From assembly GCA_021325555.1 (NCBI GenBank), contig JAJPGY010000005.1, positions 92,006-156,005 on the forward strand: a stretch of DNA of 64,000 nucleotides, given 5' to 3'. Positions 7,805-17,810 of this stretch are shown piece after piece (the stretch's first letter is position 1; the number at the start of each line of letters is the position of its first letter). A model generated the notes under the pieces. That model did no database searches. It saw only the letters and a program-made list of their open reading frames with translations, and was not told where the DNA came from. This stretch comes from Pseudomonadota bacterium (GTDB lineage: Bacteria > Cyanobacteriota > Vampirovibrionia > Obscuribacterales > Obscuribacteraceae). Position numbers and translations under genes: made by a program.

Positions 7805-9754
7805 ATGATGAGCAAACTTTCTGGAGAAAAAAAGAGAATCCCCGCCGAGGCGATGATACCGGAAGTGCTGGAGCGGTACCCGCAGGCGCGGCCGGTATTC
7901 GATAAATATGGCTTGAAGGGTTGCGGCGGCCCGCTCGGACCCTATGAGTCGATCGGTTATTTCGCACGCGCGCACGAGGTCAACGAGGAGAAGCTCTTAG
8001 AGGAGATCAACGACACCGTGCTCAACAGGCCGGTCGAGCTGCCGGTCACGGCGGCGGAGCCGGACTTCACCGACACGATCTACAGACGCTTCTTCCTGGT
8101 GGCGATTGGTATCATCCTCACCCTGGGCGCCACCTGGGGCGCCTATCTTCTCTGGAAGATCGGCGTGACCGGAAAATTCGCCGGCGCCTCCATCCATGAG
8201 GTAAACGCGCACGGACAGGCTCAGGTCTTCGGCTGGATGGGCCTGTTCATCATGGGCTTTGCCTATCAGGCGTTCCCTCGCTTCTGGAACACCGCGCTCT
8301 GGCGCCCCCGGCTGGCGCTGGCCGTTTTCTTCTTGATGATAGCGGGGGTGGTATCAAGCTCGATGGCCATCGCCGCCGGACCGGCCGTGCCCTACGCCGC
8401 CGCCGTGGCCGTAGCCGGCTCGGTCGTGGAGCTGCTTGCCGTGCTCATCTTTACCACCCAGATCGCGGGCACGTGGAAAGCCAGCGGCCGGGCGCTCGAG
8501 CCGTATGTTGGCTACGTCTTTACGGCCCTCACCTGGTTCTGCGTGTCCTCGGCGTTCAATGCCTGGCACGTTTGGAACACCATGACCGCAGCGACGGACG
8601 CGCAGTTGCAGTGGTACGTGCGGACATTCCAGTGGCCGTTGCGCGATATGCAGTTTCACGGGCTGGGCATGTCGATCATTTTTGGCGTCTCGTTGAGAAC
8701 GCTGCCGCACCTGTTCGGGCTTCCCAAGGTCGGCGAGCGGCGCGCCTGGTCGGTTCTCGGCCTTGTCACCCTGGCCGTCATCCTGGAGGTGGCGTTTTAC
8801 CTTCAGTACAGGCTGACCGGCAACGAGGTCTTTGCCCGGGCGCTGCTTCTGCCGTGGGCTCTTTTGCTCATGGCGGCCGCTATCTTTGTTCTGCCATTCC
8901 GGCTCTGGCGGCCTTTCCCCGAGGCGGATCGATCCGCCAAGTTCATCCGCACGGCCTTCGCGTGGCTTTTTGTCTCTCTCGTCATGCTCGCCGCCATGCC
9001 CGCCCAGCAGGCGCTTAGCCACATCGCCTTCAGTCATGCCTACGCGGGGGCGATCCGGCATGCGATCACGGTCGGCTTCATCTCCGTGATGATCATGGGC
9101 TACTCGCTGAAGGTCGTAGCCACGCTGAACGGTCTCGATTCCCGCAAGCTGAGCGCGATGTGGGGACCGTTCGTTTTGATCAACGCCGGCTGCGCCATGC
9201 GGGTGGGCGCCGAGGTCTTGAGCGATTGGTATCGGGGCGTCTTTTCGGTGATGGGATGCAGCGGCGTCCTCGAGGTAGCGGGGCTTGCCTGGTGGAGCTC
9301 GCATATCCTCGGCATGATCGTCCGCGGCAAGCGCGAGGAGATGCGTCTTGCCGGGCCGGGGGCCGGCCAGGCCGTGCAGACGATTTCAGAGAGCATGACC
9401 GGCGGCCCGGCGGCCAGCGAGGCGCCGGCGGTAATAACCGGCGAACTGAAGGTGGCCAGCGTGCTCGACTGGTGCCCGGAGACGGAAACCGTCTTCCTCA
9501 AATACGGCTTTCAGAAGATCACAAACAAGCTTTTGCGGAACACGGTGGCGCGTCAGGTCTCAATTGCGCAGGCATGCGGCATGCACGGTGTCCCTCTGGA
9601 GGAGTTTTTACTGTCCCTGAACGAGACGGTGCTGGCGACCAAATCCGCCTCGCCGTCCCCGCCGCCGCCGTGCGGTTGCCATGAGACGGGGGAACCAATG
9701 GACAAGCGTTGCCGCAGTCAGGAAGATAGTGCAGGGTCTGGAAGCCGGGGGTAG
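7805..9754 (+). CDS. NnrS-type membrane protein flanked by two DUF1858 domains
   Basis: The 649-residue protein begins with a DUF1858 domain (about residues 10-70: IPAEAMIPEVLERYPQARP, then LKGCGGP). A polytopic NnrS-like haem/copper membrane domain follows (about 95-500, some twelve hydrophobic segments, with HEVNAHGQAQVFGWMG and DMQFHGLGMSIIFGV). A second DUF1858-like domain (about 545-615, VASVLDWCPETETVFLKYG) is followed by a Cys/Pro-rich tail with PPPPCGCHE. NnrS proteins are linked to nitric oxide and nitrosative stress; DUF1858 occurs in ScdA/hemerythrin-type NO-repair proteins. As first gene of the nar operon it probably senses, binds or buffers NO or metal during nitrate respiration. 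The ribosome binding site is weak, and the ATG could also be at 7808. Confidence 0.85.
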   Translation: MMSKLSGEKKRIPAEAMIPEVLERYPQARPVFDKYGLKGCGGPLGPYESIGYFARAHEVNEEKLLEEINDTVLNRPVELPVTAAEPDFTDTIYRRFFLVAIGIILTLGATWGAYLLWKIGVTGKFAGASIHEVNAHGQAQVFGWMGLFIMGFAYQAFPRFWNTALWRPRLALAVFFLMIAGVVSSSMAIAAGPAVPYAAAVAVAGSVVELLAVLIFTTQIAGTWKASGRALEPYVGYVFTALTWFCVSSAFNAWHVWNTMTAATDAQLQWYVRTFQWPLRDMQFHGLGMSIIFGVSLRTLPHLFGLPKVGERRAWSVLGLVTLAVILEVAFYLQYRLTGNEVFARALLLPWALLLMAAAIFVLPFRLWRPFPEADRSAKFIRTAFAWLFVSLVMLAAMPAQQALSHIAFSHAYAGAIRHAITVGFISVMIMGYSLKVVATLNGLDSRKLSAMWGPFVLINAGCAMRVGAEVLSDWYRGVFSVMGCSGVLEVAGLAWWSSHILGMIVRGKREEMRLAGPGAGQAVQTISESMTGGPAASEAPAVITGELKVASVLDWCPETETVFLKYGFQKITNKLLRNTVARQVSIAQACGMHGVPLEEFLLSLNETVLATKSASPSPPPPCGCHETGEPMDKRCRSQEDSAGSGSRG

Positions 9755-9806
9755 GTTCCTCCGTCCTGCCGGCTATCAGGCAAGGCGACTCATTCTTTAG
9801 AAGGAT

Positions 9807-10676
9807 ATGAAATTGAGCTGCACGTGTCAGAATCCCCGAAAGTGGCACATTCGTGCCCGGCAAATTGCAGGACTTCAGGTCGGACGCGGTTTAACGGTGG
9901 CAACAAAAGATAGCCTGCAAAAGACCGCGGCGCGCACGGTGTTCGTGTTAGCGGTTGGGCTTGTATTCAGCCATCAACCAGGGGCCGGCGCAGAAGAGCC
10001 CGACCGCTCCGTGGCGTTGTTCAACCAGAAATGCTCCGGCTGCCACACCATCGGCGGCGGCAGTCTGGTGGGACCGGACCTGGCGCCGGTGCAAAAGTGG
10101 AACCAGACGGACGCAACGGCCGCCGTAAAGCGGATGGAGAAAAACGTCGGGCCCCTCACCGACGATGAGGTCAAATCGCTGGTCCGGTTCCTTCGCGATG
10201 CCGACGCCGCCAAGCGGATCAAGATGGCGGCCGAGAAGGCGGCAACTCCTGTAGCCGGCGCCGAGGTGGAGAAGGGCTCGAGCGATGCGGGCAGGCTTCT
10301 TTTCACCGGCGCGCAACCCTTTGCCAACAAGGGAATGGCTTGCATAGCCTGCCATCAGGTCGACGGGGTCGGCGGCACCATGGGGCCTGATCTGACCGGC
10401 GTTGCCAGGAAGATGGGCGAGGGTCCGCTGGCGTCCGCGTGCGAGCAGACGAGCTTCAAGGTCATGAAGGCTGCTTATCGCGAGCATCCGGTGACAAAGA
10501 AGGAAGCGCTGGATCTGACGGCTTATTTCGTTTCCCTGCAACAGCCGCACAACAAGGGGAAAGCGGCGCCGGTGCCGCTCTACGGGGCGGCCATCGCGGC
10601 GCTGTCGATGGGGGCCATCGCTTTCGGTTATCGCGGGCGCAACCGGGGCATTCGAGCGAGGCTCGAGAGGAGATGA
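9807..10676 (+). CDS. Membrane-anchored dihaem cytochrome c
   Basis: Two CxxCH haem sites are present, CSGCH near residue 75 and CIACH near residue 180, each followed by a GPDL-type segment carrying a Met/Pro region, as in class I cytochromes c. An N-terminal hydrophobic signal ([13 protein letters not shown]) and a C-terminal transmembrane segment (about residues 257-275) place both haems outside the cytoplasm. The annotated ATG has GAAGG very close; a GTG at 9897 gives a cleaner signal peptide and may be the true start. It lies four bases before narG, like the NarC cytochromes of some Nar operons, and probably carries electrons between the Rieske/cytochrome b module and a terminal acceptor. 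Confidence 0.9.
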   Translation: MKLSCTCQNPRKWHIRARQIAGLQVGRGLTVATKDSLQKTAARTVFVLAVGLVFSHQPGAGAEEPDRSVALFNQKCSGCHTIGGGSLVGPDLAPVQKWNQTDATAAVKRMEKNVGPLTDDEVKSLVRFLRDADAAKRIKMAAEKAATPVAGAEVEKGSSDAGRLLFTGAQPFANKGMACIACHQVDGVGGTMGPDLTGVARKMGEGPLASACEQTSFKVMKAAYREHPVTKKEALDLTAYFVSLQQPHNKGKAAPVPLYGAAIAALSMGAIAFGYRGRNRGIRARLERR

Positions 10677-10680
10677 CGAC

Positions 10681-13600
10681 ATGGCTTGGATAAGGGACAT
10701 CTTCGCGCCCAAGCAGCGGCAGTGGGAGGACTTCTACCGGAATCGCTGGCAGTACGACAAGATCGTGCGCAGCACGCACGGCGTCAACTGCACCGGGTCG
10801 TGCAGCTGGAACGTGTACGTGAAAAGCGGGATCGTCACCTGGGAGCTGCAGGCCCTTGACTATCCAACGATCAGCAAGGAGATACCGCCGCACGAGCCGC
10901 GCGGGTGCCAGCGGGGGATCTCGTGCTCCTGGTATCTCTACAGCCCGCTGCGCGTGAAGCATCCATACATGCGCGGGGCGCTCATCGATCTCTGGCGCAA
11001 GGCCAGGCAGGCTTTCCCCAACGATCCGGTCGCCGCCTGGCAATCGATCGTCAGCGACCCCGAATCGCGCAAGCGGTACCAGAGCGCGCGCGGCAAAGGC
11101 GGCTTCAGACGCAGCAGCTGGGCGGAAGTAAACGAGCTGATGGCCGCGGCCAACATCCACACGGTCAAGCGGCACGGCTCCGATCGTATCGTCGGCTTCT
11201 CACCGATCCCGGCCATGTCCATGGTCAGCTACGCTTCCGGCGCCCGCTTCCTTCAGCTCATGGGCGGGGTCGCCCTCTCCTTTTACGACTGGTACTGCGA
11301 CCTGCCGCCGGCCTCGCCCGAGATATGGGGCGAGCAGACCGACGTGGCCGAAAGCGCCGACTGGTTCCATTCCAAGTTCGTCGCGGTGGTCGGCTCCAAC
11401 GTGCTCATGACGCGAACCCCGGACGCTCACTTCCTGGTCGAGGCGAGACACCGCGGCGCCAAGGTCGTCGTCTTCTCGCCGGATTTTTCCATGGCCTCCA
11501 AGATCGCCGATGAGTGGGTGCCGATTCACCAGGGGCAGGACGGGGCCTTCTGGATGGCCGTCACGCACGTGATCTTGAAGGAGTTTTACTGCAACAAGCA
11601 AGTCCCCTACTTCATCGATTATGTCAAGAAGTACAGCGATGCACCATTTCTGGTGACGCTCAGCAAAGATAAAGACGGCAATTACGTGCCGGGCAGATTG
11701 CTGAGGGCCAGCCAGCTGGAGGCAACCAGGCAGATGGAGAACGCCGAGTGGAAGATGCTCATGCTCGACTCCGCTACCGGCAAGCTGGTCGCGCCGCGCG
11801 GCACCATCGGGCACCGCTGGCAGACCAGGAAGGGCGAGTGGAACCTCAAGCTGGAGGACTCGATTACCGGCGAGCGCTTTGATCCGCGGCTCTTTCTGAC
11901 CCAGCCCAGGGCGGAGATCTGCTCGCATCTGAAGGCAAGCGCCGAGCTGGCCAAAGAAGCGGCTGGCAAGGCCGCGCCCGAGCCGGTCGGCGCGCCGGCT
12001 ACGGGCGGTGCCACCACCGTGGTGGACGACGTGGTTCCGGTCAAATTCGCGGACTTTTCCGAAGGGACGAGCGATAAGGTTCTTGTTCGCAATGTGCCGG
12101 TCATGGCAGTTGATACCGTGGACGGACCGGTAATGGTGACGACCGTGCTCGAGCTGCTGCTGTCCCAGTACGGCGTTGCCAGGGGGCTGGACGGCGATTA
12201 CCCGTATAACTGCGACGACGAATCGCTTCCTTATACACCTGCCTGGCAGGAAAAATTTACGGGCGTCAGCGCCGGGCTGGTGGAGAATTTCGCGCGCCAG
12301 TGGGCGAGGACCGCGGAGCGCAGCAAGGGCCAGTGCAGCGTGATCATCGGCGCCGGCGCCAATCACTGGTACCACAACAACCTCATTTATCGCGCCGCGA
12401 TCATGCCCTTGATCCTTTGCGGCTGCGTGGGCAAGAACGGCGGCGGCTTGAACCATTACGTCGGGCAGGAAAAGCTGGCCCCGCAGGCGTCGTGGGCTCC
12501 CATTGCCTTCGCCACCGACTGGGTGGCGAAGGCCCGGCTCCAGAACGCGCCCTCGTTCCATTACATCCACTCCGACCAATGGCGCTACGACACCAACTTC
12601 AACGATATCTGCCAGGTGTCCGGCCTGGGCCACGGCATGGCCTCGGGACACACGGCCGACAAGCAGGCGCTGGCCGTGCGCAACGGCTGGCTGCCCTGTT
12701 TCCCGCAGTTCAATCGAAACAACTTCGATCTGGTGCGCGAGGCCGAGGAGAAGGGGGCCAGGAGCGACGAGGAGATCATTCAATACGTGGTGGAGCGTCT
12801 GAAAGAGCGCACGCTCAAATTCTCCATGGAAGATCCGGACAATCCGGAAAGCTTCCCGAGAGTCTGGTACATCTGGCGGGGCAACGCCATTCTTTCCTCC
12901 GCCAAGGGGCATGAATACTTCCTCAAGCACTACCTGGGAACGCACAACAACGCCATAGCCGAGGAGGCGGCCAGAGATCTGGTCAAAGAGGTCACCTGGC
13001 ACGACAAGGTCGAGCTGGGCAAGATGGACCTGATCGTCGATCTTAACTTCCGCATGGATTCTTCCGCCCTCTACTCGGATATCATCCTGCCCGCCGCTAC
13101 TCACTACGAAAAGCATGATCTGAGCACAACCGATCTGCACTCATTCATCCACCCGTTCCAGCCGGCGGTGCCCCCTTGCTGGGAGTCGAAGAGCGACTGG
13201 GACATCTTCAAAGGGATAGCCTACGCCACCTCCGAGATGTCCAGGCAGTACCTCCCCGAGCCGCTGAAGGATCTTGTGGTGTCGCCTTTGATGCACGACA
13301 CCCCGGACGAGATCGCCCAGCCGACCGTGAAGGACTGGACAAAGGGCGAATGCGAGCCGATTCCAGGCAAAACCATGCCCAATTTCAAACTGGTCGATCG
13401 CGACTACACGAAGATCTACCAGAAGTTCATCTCGCTCGGGCCCAACGTCAGAAACAACGGACTGTCCGTGCACGGCACGCACTACGACGTCGCCGACTAT
13501 TACGACAAATACATGCTCGGCAATCCCACCGAGACATGGGACGGACATGAGTACCCGTCTTTGAAGGAAGCCAAGGATGTCTGCGAGCTCATTCTGCTTC

Positions 13601-14430
13601 TGGCGGCCGAGACCAACGGCGAGATGGCTTATCGGGCCTTCGAGGCCGAGTCCAGGAAGACCGGCATCGATCACACGCACCTGGCAGCCGATGTCAGGTC
13701 CGTGCACTTTACCTTCGACGATCTCAAAGCCCAGCCCAGACGGTATCTGACTACCCCGTACTGGACCGGCATCACCAACAACGAGCGCACCTATTCCGCC
13801 TACTGCCAGAACGTGGAGGAGGAGATCCCCTGGCGGACGCTTACCGGGCGGCAGCACATGTACCTGGATCATGAGGTTTACAGGGCGTTCGGCGAGCACG
13901 TTCCCACGCACAAGCCGCGACCCGACGTCAATTTGACCAGGGATCTGGTGAAGTCGAGCCCGGATGGCGCCTCGATCGTGCTCAACTACGTGACGCCGCA
14001 CGGGAAGTGGCACATTCACTCCACCTTCGGGGACAACCTGAGGATGAAGACCCTGTCCAGGGGCATCTACCCGATCTGGCTCAACGACAAGGACGCCGAC
14101 CTGATCGGCATCGAGGACAACGATTGGGTCGAGGCCTACAACGATCACGGGGTGGTATGCACGCGCGTGATCGTGAGCGCCCGGATACCGCGGGGAATGG
14201 CCTTTATCTACCACTCCCCGGAAAGAACCCTCTCCGTGCCGAAGTCGAAGGAGCGCGGAATGCGACGGGCGGGCGGCCATAACAGCCTGACCCGCACGCG
14301 CCTGAAGCCTATTTTCATGATCGGCGGCTACGGGCAGTTCAGCTACGGCTTCAACTACTGGGGCCCGCAAGGCGTCAACCGCGACACCTTCGTTCGGGTC
14401 AAGAAAATGACGGACAAACCCGAGTTTTAG
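10681..14430 (+). CDS. narG: Respiratory nitrate reductase, catalytic alpha subunit
   Basis: A 1249-residue molybdopterin enzyme that reduces nitrate to nitrite. [18 protein letters not shown] provides the His and Cys ligands of the FS0 iron-sulfur cluster, with a further Cys in [28 protein letters not shown] carries the Asp region that ligates molybdenum in Nar[12 protein letters not shown] and [14 protein letters not shown] are further conserved stretches. There is no Tat signal at the N terminus, so the subunit faces the cytoplasm as in Escherichia coli NarG. It differs from that enzyme by a linker around residues 425-445 rich in Ala, Gly and Pro. GAGGAG precedes the ATG. The next genes encode NarH, NarJ and NarI, so the enzyme is complete. 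Confidence 0.98.
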   Translation: MAWIRDIFAPKQRQWEDFYRNRWQYDKIVRSTHGVNCTGSCSWNVYVKSGIVTWELQALDYPTISKEIPPHEPRGCQRGISCSWYLYSPLRVKHPYMRGALIDLWRKARQAFPNDPVAAWQSIVSDPESRKRYQSARGKGGFRRSSWAEVNELMAAANIHTVKRHGSDRIVGFSPIPAMSMVSYASGARFLQLMGGVALSFYDWYCDLPPASPEIWGEQTDVAESADWFHSKFVAVVGSNVLMTRTPDAHFLVEARHRGAKVVVFSPDFSMASKIADEWVPIHQGQDGAFWMAVTHVILKEFYCNKQVPYFIDYVKKYSDAPFLVTLSKDKDGNYVPGRLLRASQLEATRQMENAEWKMLMLDSATGKLVAPRGTIGHRWQTRKGEWNLKLEDSITGERFDPRLFLTQPRAEICSHLKASAELAKEAAGKAAPEPVGAPATGGATTVVDDVVPVKFADFSEGTSDKVLVRNVPVMAVDTVDGPVMVTTVLELLLSQYGVARGLDGDYPYNCDDESLPYTPAWQEKFTGVSAGLVENFARQWARTAERSKGQCSVIIGAGANHWYHNNLIYRAAIMPLILCGCVGKNGGGLNHYVGQEKLAPQASWAPIAFATDWVAKARLQNAPSFHYIHSDQWRYDTNFNDICQVSGLGHGMASGHTADKQALAVRNGWLPCFPQFNRNNFDLVREAEEKGARSDEEIIQYVVERLKERTLKFSMEDPDNPESFPRVWYIWRGNAILSSAKGHEYFLKHYLGTHNNAIAEEAARDLVKEVTWHDKVELGKMDLIVDLNFRMDSSALYSDIILPAATHYEKHDLSTTDLHSFIHPFQPAVPPCWESKSDWDIFKGIAYATSEMSRQYLPEPLKDLVVSPLMHDTPDEIAQPTVKDWTKGECEPIPGKTMPNFKLVDRDYTKIYQKFISLGPNVRNNGLSVHGTHYDVADYYDKYMLGNPTETWDGHEYPSLKEAKDVCELILLLAAETNGEMAYRAFEAESRKTGIDHTHLAADVRSVHFTFDDLKAQPRRYLTTPYWTGITNNERTYSAYCQNVEEEIPWRTLTGRQHMYLDHEVYRAFGEHVPTHKPRPDVNLTRDLVKSSPDGASIVLNYVTPHGKWHIHSTFGDNLRMKTLSRGIYPIWLNDKDADLIGIEDNDWVEAYNDHGVVCTRVIVSARIPRGMAFIYHSPERTLSVPKSKERGMRRAGGHNSLTRTRLKPIFMIGGYGQFSYGFNYWGPQGVNRDTFVRVKKMTDKPEF

Positions 14431-14450
14431 TTTGGTGAAGGAGACCCATT

Positions 14451-15950
14451 GTGGATATTCGCGCTCAAGTTTCAATGGTCTTCCATCTGGATAAGTGCAT
14501 CGGTTGCCATACCTGCAGCGTCGCCTGCAAAAACACCTGGACGGATCGCCCCGGCGCCGAGTACATGTGGTGGAACAATGTGGAGACGAAACCGGGCACC
14601 GGCTTCCCGACGCTGTGGGAGGACCAGGAGCATTACAAGGGGGGCTGGAAGCTCAACGAGAAGAGCCGGAAACTGGAGCTGCGCTCGCAGGGCAAGGTCG
14701 ACGCCTTCCTCAAGCTTTTCTACAACCCGAATCAACCGGGCCTGGAGGACTATTATGAGCCGTGGACGTACAAATACGCCGACCTCTTCGACGCCCCGGA
14801 AGGCGACGATCAACCCACAGCCATCCCTGTCTCCCAGATAACGGGCGAGCCGGTGGAGATAAAGGCGGGGCCGAACTGGGACGACGATCTGTCAGGCTCG
14901 ACCATATACGCCGAAAACGACATCAACCTGGACGAGCTGTCGGAGGACGAGCGGGAGCAACTTTTCGAGATCGAGCGGGTCTCGATGATGTACCTGCCCC
15001 GCATCTGCAACCACTGCGCCAACCCCAGCTGTGTCGCCGCCTGCCCGTCAGGCGCCATATACAAGCGCGGCGAAGACGGCATCGTGCTCATCAATCAGGA
15101 CGTCTGCAAGGGGTGGCGCGCCTGCGTTTCCGCCTGCCCATATAAGAAGATCTATTACAACTGGAAGACCGGCAAATCGGAGAAATGCATCCTGTGCTAC
15201 CCGAAGCTCGAGACAGGGCAGCCGCCCAACTGTTTTCAATCGTGCGTGGGGCGCATCCGCTATCTCGGCGTCTTGCTTTTTGACGCCGACCGCGTGCCGG
15301 ACGCCATGACCGTTCCGGATCACGCTCTCGTGGAATCGCAGCGCAGCGTCATCCTCGATCCGTTCGACCCGCATATCATCGAACTGGCCAGGGCAAACGG
15401 CATCAGCGATGAGTTCATCTACGCCGCGCAGAGATCTCCTGTCTATAAATACGTGATGAAGTGGAAGATCGCCCTGCCGCTGCACGTGGAGTACAGGACG
15501 ATGCCGATGCTCTTCTATGTGCCGCCGCTGCTGCCGGTCATGGGCAAGCTTGACAACGGCACCTATGACAACGAGGTGGACGGCTTCTTTGCCAGCCTGG
15601 ACAAGTCGCGCCTGCCGATCAAGTACCTGGCGCGCCTGTTCAGCGCCGGCAACGAAGAGATTCTCGAATCCGTGATCAAGAAGCTTATGGCGGTGCGATA
15701 TTACAAGCGCTCGATGGAGATCGAGGATCTCGACCTCGTTCTCATCAGCCGCATGATGCGTGAGGGCAACGTGACCCCGCAGGAGGCCGAGGAGATCTAT
15801 GCGCTGACGGCGCTGCCGACGGTTGATGAGCGCTTCGTCCTTCCCCCTCTGCAGCGGGAAGAGGCGATGTCGTCGCCGAACCTCGATCCGGAAACCTGCA
15901 GGGGCTGCAGCGGGTTTGGCTGCCATGACGCGCCAGCGCGAGGAGCATAG
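14451..15950 (+). CDS. narH: Respiratory nitrate reductase, iron-sulfur beta subunit
   Basis: A 499-residue electron-transfer subunit carrying four iron-sulfur clusters between NarI haems and NarG. Four Cys groups are visible: CIGCHTCSVACKNTW, CNHCANPSCVAACPSG, CKGWRACVSACPYKK and the KCILCYPKL/CFQSCVG region. The Trp in CKGWRAC is the NarH signature that makes this a three-iron cluster. The start is GTG with AAGGAG at good spacing. The C-terminal tail CRGCSGFGCHD has extra cysteines whose role is unclear. The gene is followed after two bases by narJ. Confidence 0.98.
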   Translation: MDIRAQVSMVFHLDKCIGCHTCSVACKNTWTDRPGAEYMWWNNVETKPGTGFPTLWEDQEHYKGGWKLNEKSRKLELRSQGKVDAFLKLFYNPNQPGLEDYYEPWTYKYADLFDAPEGDDQPTAIPVSQITGEPVEIKAGPNWDDDLSGSTIYAENDINLDELSEDEREQLFEIERVSMMYLPRICNHCANPSCVAACPSGAIYKRGEDGIVLINQDVCKGWRACVSACPYKKIYYNWKTGKSEKCILCYPKLETGQPPNCFQSCVGRIRYLGVLLFDADRVPDAMTVPDHALVESQRSVILDPFDPHIIELARANGISDEFIYAAQRSPVYKYVMKWKIALPLHVEYRTMPMLFYVPPLLPVMGKLDNGTYDNEVDGFFASLDKSRLPIKYLARLFSAGNEEILESVIKKLMAVRYYKRSMEIEDLDLVLISRMMREGNVTPQEAEEIYALTALPTVDERFVLPPLQREEAMSSPNLDPETCRGCSGFGCHDAPARGA

Positions 15951-15952
15951 CC

Positions 15953-16498
15953 ATGTTACGCAAGGTCGATAAGGCAGCAGCCCTGTCCTCGCTAGCGGCC
16001 ATGCTCGAATATCCGGCAGAGGATTATCTTGACAATGTCGAGCGCGCGAGAGAGCTTTGCAGCTCGATATCGCGCCCCGCTGGCAGGCGGCTGGGTGAGT
16101 TCCACAAGCTCGCCTCGAAACACACGCTCGAGGAGCTCGAGGAGCTGTTTACCCGCACCTTCGAGATTGCGCCCGTGTGCAACCTCTACACCAGCGCGTA
16201 CATTTATGGAGATGAGAGCTTCGATCGCGGCACGCTCATGTCAACCCTGAAAGTCAAATTTCAGGAGGCAGGCTTCGACCCGGGCGATGAGCTGCCGGAT
16301 CACCTGGCGGTCTTGCTTAAGTTCGCGACTTACCTTACAACAGAGGAGTTGAATGAGCTCATAACCTGCTGCCTGATGGATCCTGTCAAGCAGATGAATG
16401 AGCTGCTCAAGAACTCGAACGGCCCCTACTCGGCCCTCATGCAAGCTATTTCTGATATTTTGAGCGTTGATCTGCCCAGAGAGTTAGCACATGATTGA
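15953..16498 (+). CDS. narJ: Nitrate reductase assembly chaperone NarJ
   Basis: A 181-residue helical protein of the TorD/NarJ family, which holds the NarGH apoprotein until the molybdenum cofactor and haem are inserted. It shows family features such as AALSSLAAMLEYPAEDY at the start and YTSAYIYGDESFDRGT. GAGGAG lies before the ATG. It overlaps the next gene by eight bases, consistent with translational coupling. Confidence 0.93.
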   Translation: MLRKVDKAAALSSLAAMLEYPAEDYLDNVERARELCSSISRPAGRRLGEFHKLASKHTLEELEELFTRTFEIAPVCNLYTSAYIYGDESFDRGTLMSTLKVKFQEAGFDPGDELPDHLAVLLKFATYLTTEELNELITCCLMDPVKQMNELLKNSNGPYSALMQAISDILSVDLPRELAHD

Positions 16499-17810
16499 TT
16501 CCGTTCTTTTCATAGCACTGCCCTACCTGGCGATTTTTGTCTGTGTGTTCGGCTCAATCTACCGGATTCGCAGGCAACCTATCACGTATTCGTCACTGTC
16601 CTCGCAGTTCCTGGAGAATCAGGGGCTGTTGTGGGGTTCCGTGCCCTGGCATATCGGGATCCTTTTGATCCTGCTCGGGCATTTCATCGCCTTCCTTATG
16701 CCGTCCCTGTGGCAGGGCGCGATGTCGCACGCGGTGGTGCTGGCGGGGGTCGAGTCGCTCGGGCTGGGTCTGGCCATTGTCTGCACGGTCGGACTTGTCG
16801 TGCTGGGGGTCCGGCGCATCACATCCGCGAGGATTCAAGCCGTCACCAGCGGAATGGATCTGATCGTGCTGCTGCTCCTGCTGGCTCAGGTCGGGCTGGG
16901 TCTGGCCACGGCCGTGATGTATCGCTCCGGCGCGCTCTGGTGCTCGGCCACGACCACGCCCTACGTGTGGAGCATCGTCAGCTTCCATCCCGATATGTCG
17001 TTTGTCCAGGATATGCCCGTAATTATCAAGGGCCACATTGTCGGGGCGTGGCTGTTGATTCTCCTTACACCGTTCTCCAGGCTCATCCACATGTTCGCCG
17101 TGCCGTTCCAGTACCTCTTCCGTCCGCCGCAACAGGTGGTCTGGACCGATCCCCGGCGGCAGGAGGCTGCGGTCGAGACACTCTCCGAAGAGGAGTCCCG
17201 GCGGCACTTTCTCAAGGCATCGGTCGGCATCAGCAGCGGTCTCCTTCTTCTGGGCATCGGTGTTACGGACAAGCTGGCTCGCTTCTTCTTCGGCCCGCGC
17301 TTGAGCCAGAAAGAGGAAGCCGAACTGATGCAATTCCGGCTCGACCGCTTGAAGCTGACGGCCGAGCAAAAGCAGCTTGAGCTCGAGCGCCAGGAAAGCC
17401 CGTACATCCTGGTAGGCGAGCTGGCTGATCTCAGCCCGGACGAGGGAAAGTACTTCATCGACTACGCGATGCTGCCCGCCATGGCTTTCAAGGGCGAGGA
17501 CGGCCTGCCGCTGCTCCTTTCGGCCAAGTGCACGCATCTCGGCTGCACGGTCGGCAACAAGGTGGACGATAAGGGGAAGATCCTCTGCCCCTGTCACCTC
17601 TCCTATTTTGATATCAAGTCTGGGGAGCCCAACCCGAATTCGCCCGCGAAGTTGCCGCTGCCGCATATCGGCTGGGTGTTAATGGACACTCGCGGCAACG
17701 TTCTGGTCAGCCGGACTGCAAGCGGGCAGACAAAGGGATCAGCCGACCAGGCGGCTCTTGCGGGCGCCAGGGTCTATATCGCCAAGAGCCTCGCGGAGGA
17801 AACGACATGA
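16491..17810 (+). CDS. narI: NarI-Rieske fusion: nitrate reductase gamma subunit with C-terminal Rieske domain
   Basis: Residues 1-212 are NarI, with five transmembrane helices and all four haem b ligands conserved at the family spacings: His54 and His64 (ten apart), His182 and His200 (eighteen apart). A cytoplasmic linker follows, then SRRHFLKA (Arg237-Arg238), which resembles a twin-arginine motif, with a sixth hydrophobic segment (about 245-267). A coiled linker leads to a Rieske [2Fe-2S] domain with CTHLGC (Cys347, His349) and CPCH (Cys366, His369). The topology agrees: NarI leaves its C terminus in the cytoplasm, and the Tat-like anchor would carry the Rieske domain outside. The 439 residues are about twice the usual NarI length. 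The cytochrome b gene overlaps the end by four bases. Confidence 0.95.
   Translation: MIDSVLFIALPYLAIFVCVFGSIYRIRRQPITYSSLSSQFLENQGLLWGSVPWHIGILLILLGHFIAFLMPSLWQGAMSHAVVLAGVESLGLGLAIVCTVGLVVLGVRRITSARIQAVTSGMDLIVLLLLLAQVGLGLATAVMYRSGALWCSATTTPYVWSIVSFHPDMSFVQDMPVIIKGHIVGAWLLILLTPFSRLIHMFAVPFQYLFRPPQQVVWTDPRRQEAAVETLSEEESRRHFLKASVGISSGLLLLGIGVTDKLARFFFGPRLSQKEEAELMQFRLDRLKLTAEQKQLELERQESPYILVGELADLSPDEGKYFIDYAMLPAMAFKGEDGLPLLLSAKCTHLGCTVGNKVDDKGKILCPCHLSYFDIKSGEPNPNSPAKLPLPHIGWVLMDTRGNVLVSRTASGQTKGSADQAALAGARVYIAKSLAEETT

Noticed and set aside
11200..14475. Long minus-strand open frames of 646 and 444 codons opposite narG
   Set aside because: They mirror a strongly conserved gene in GC-rich DNA, lack any family motif, and are His/Arg/Gly-rich as expected of antisense frames.
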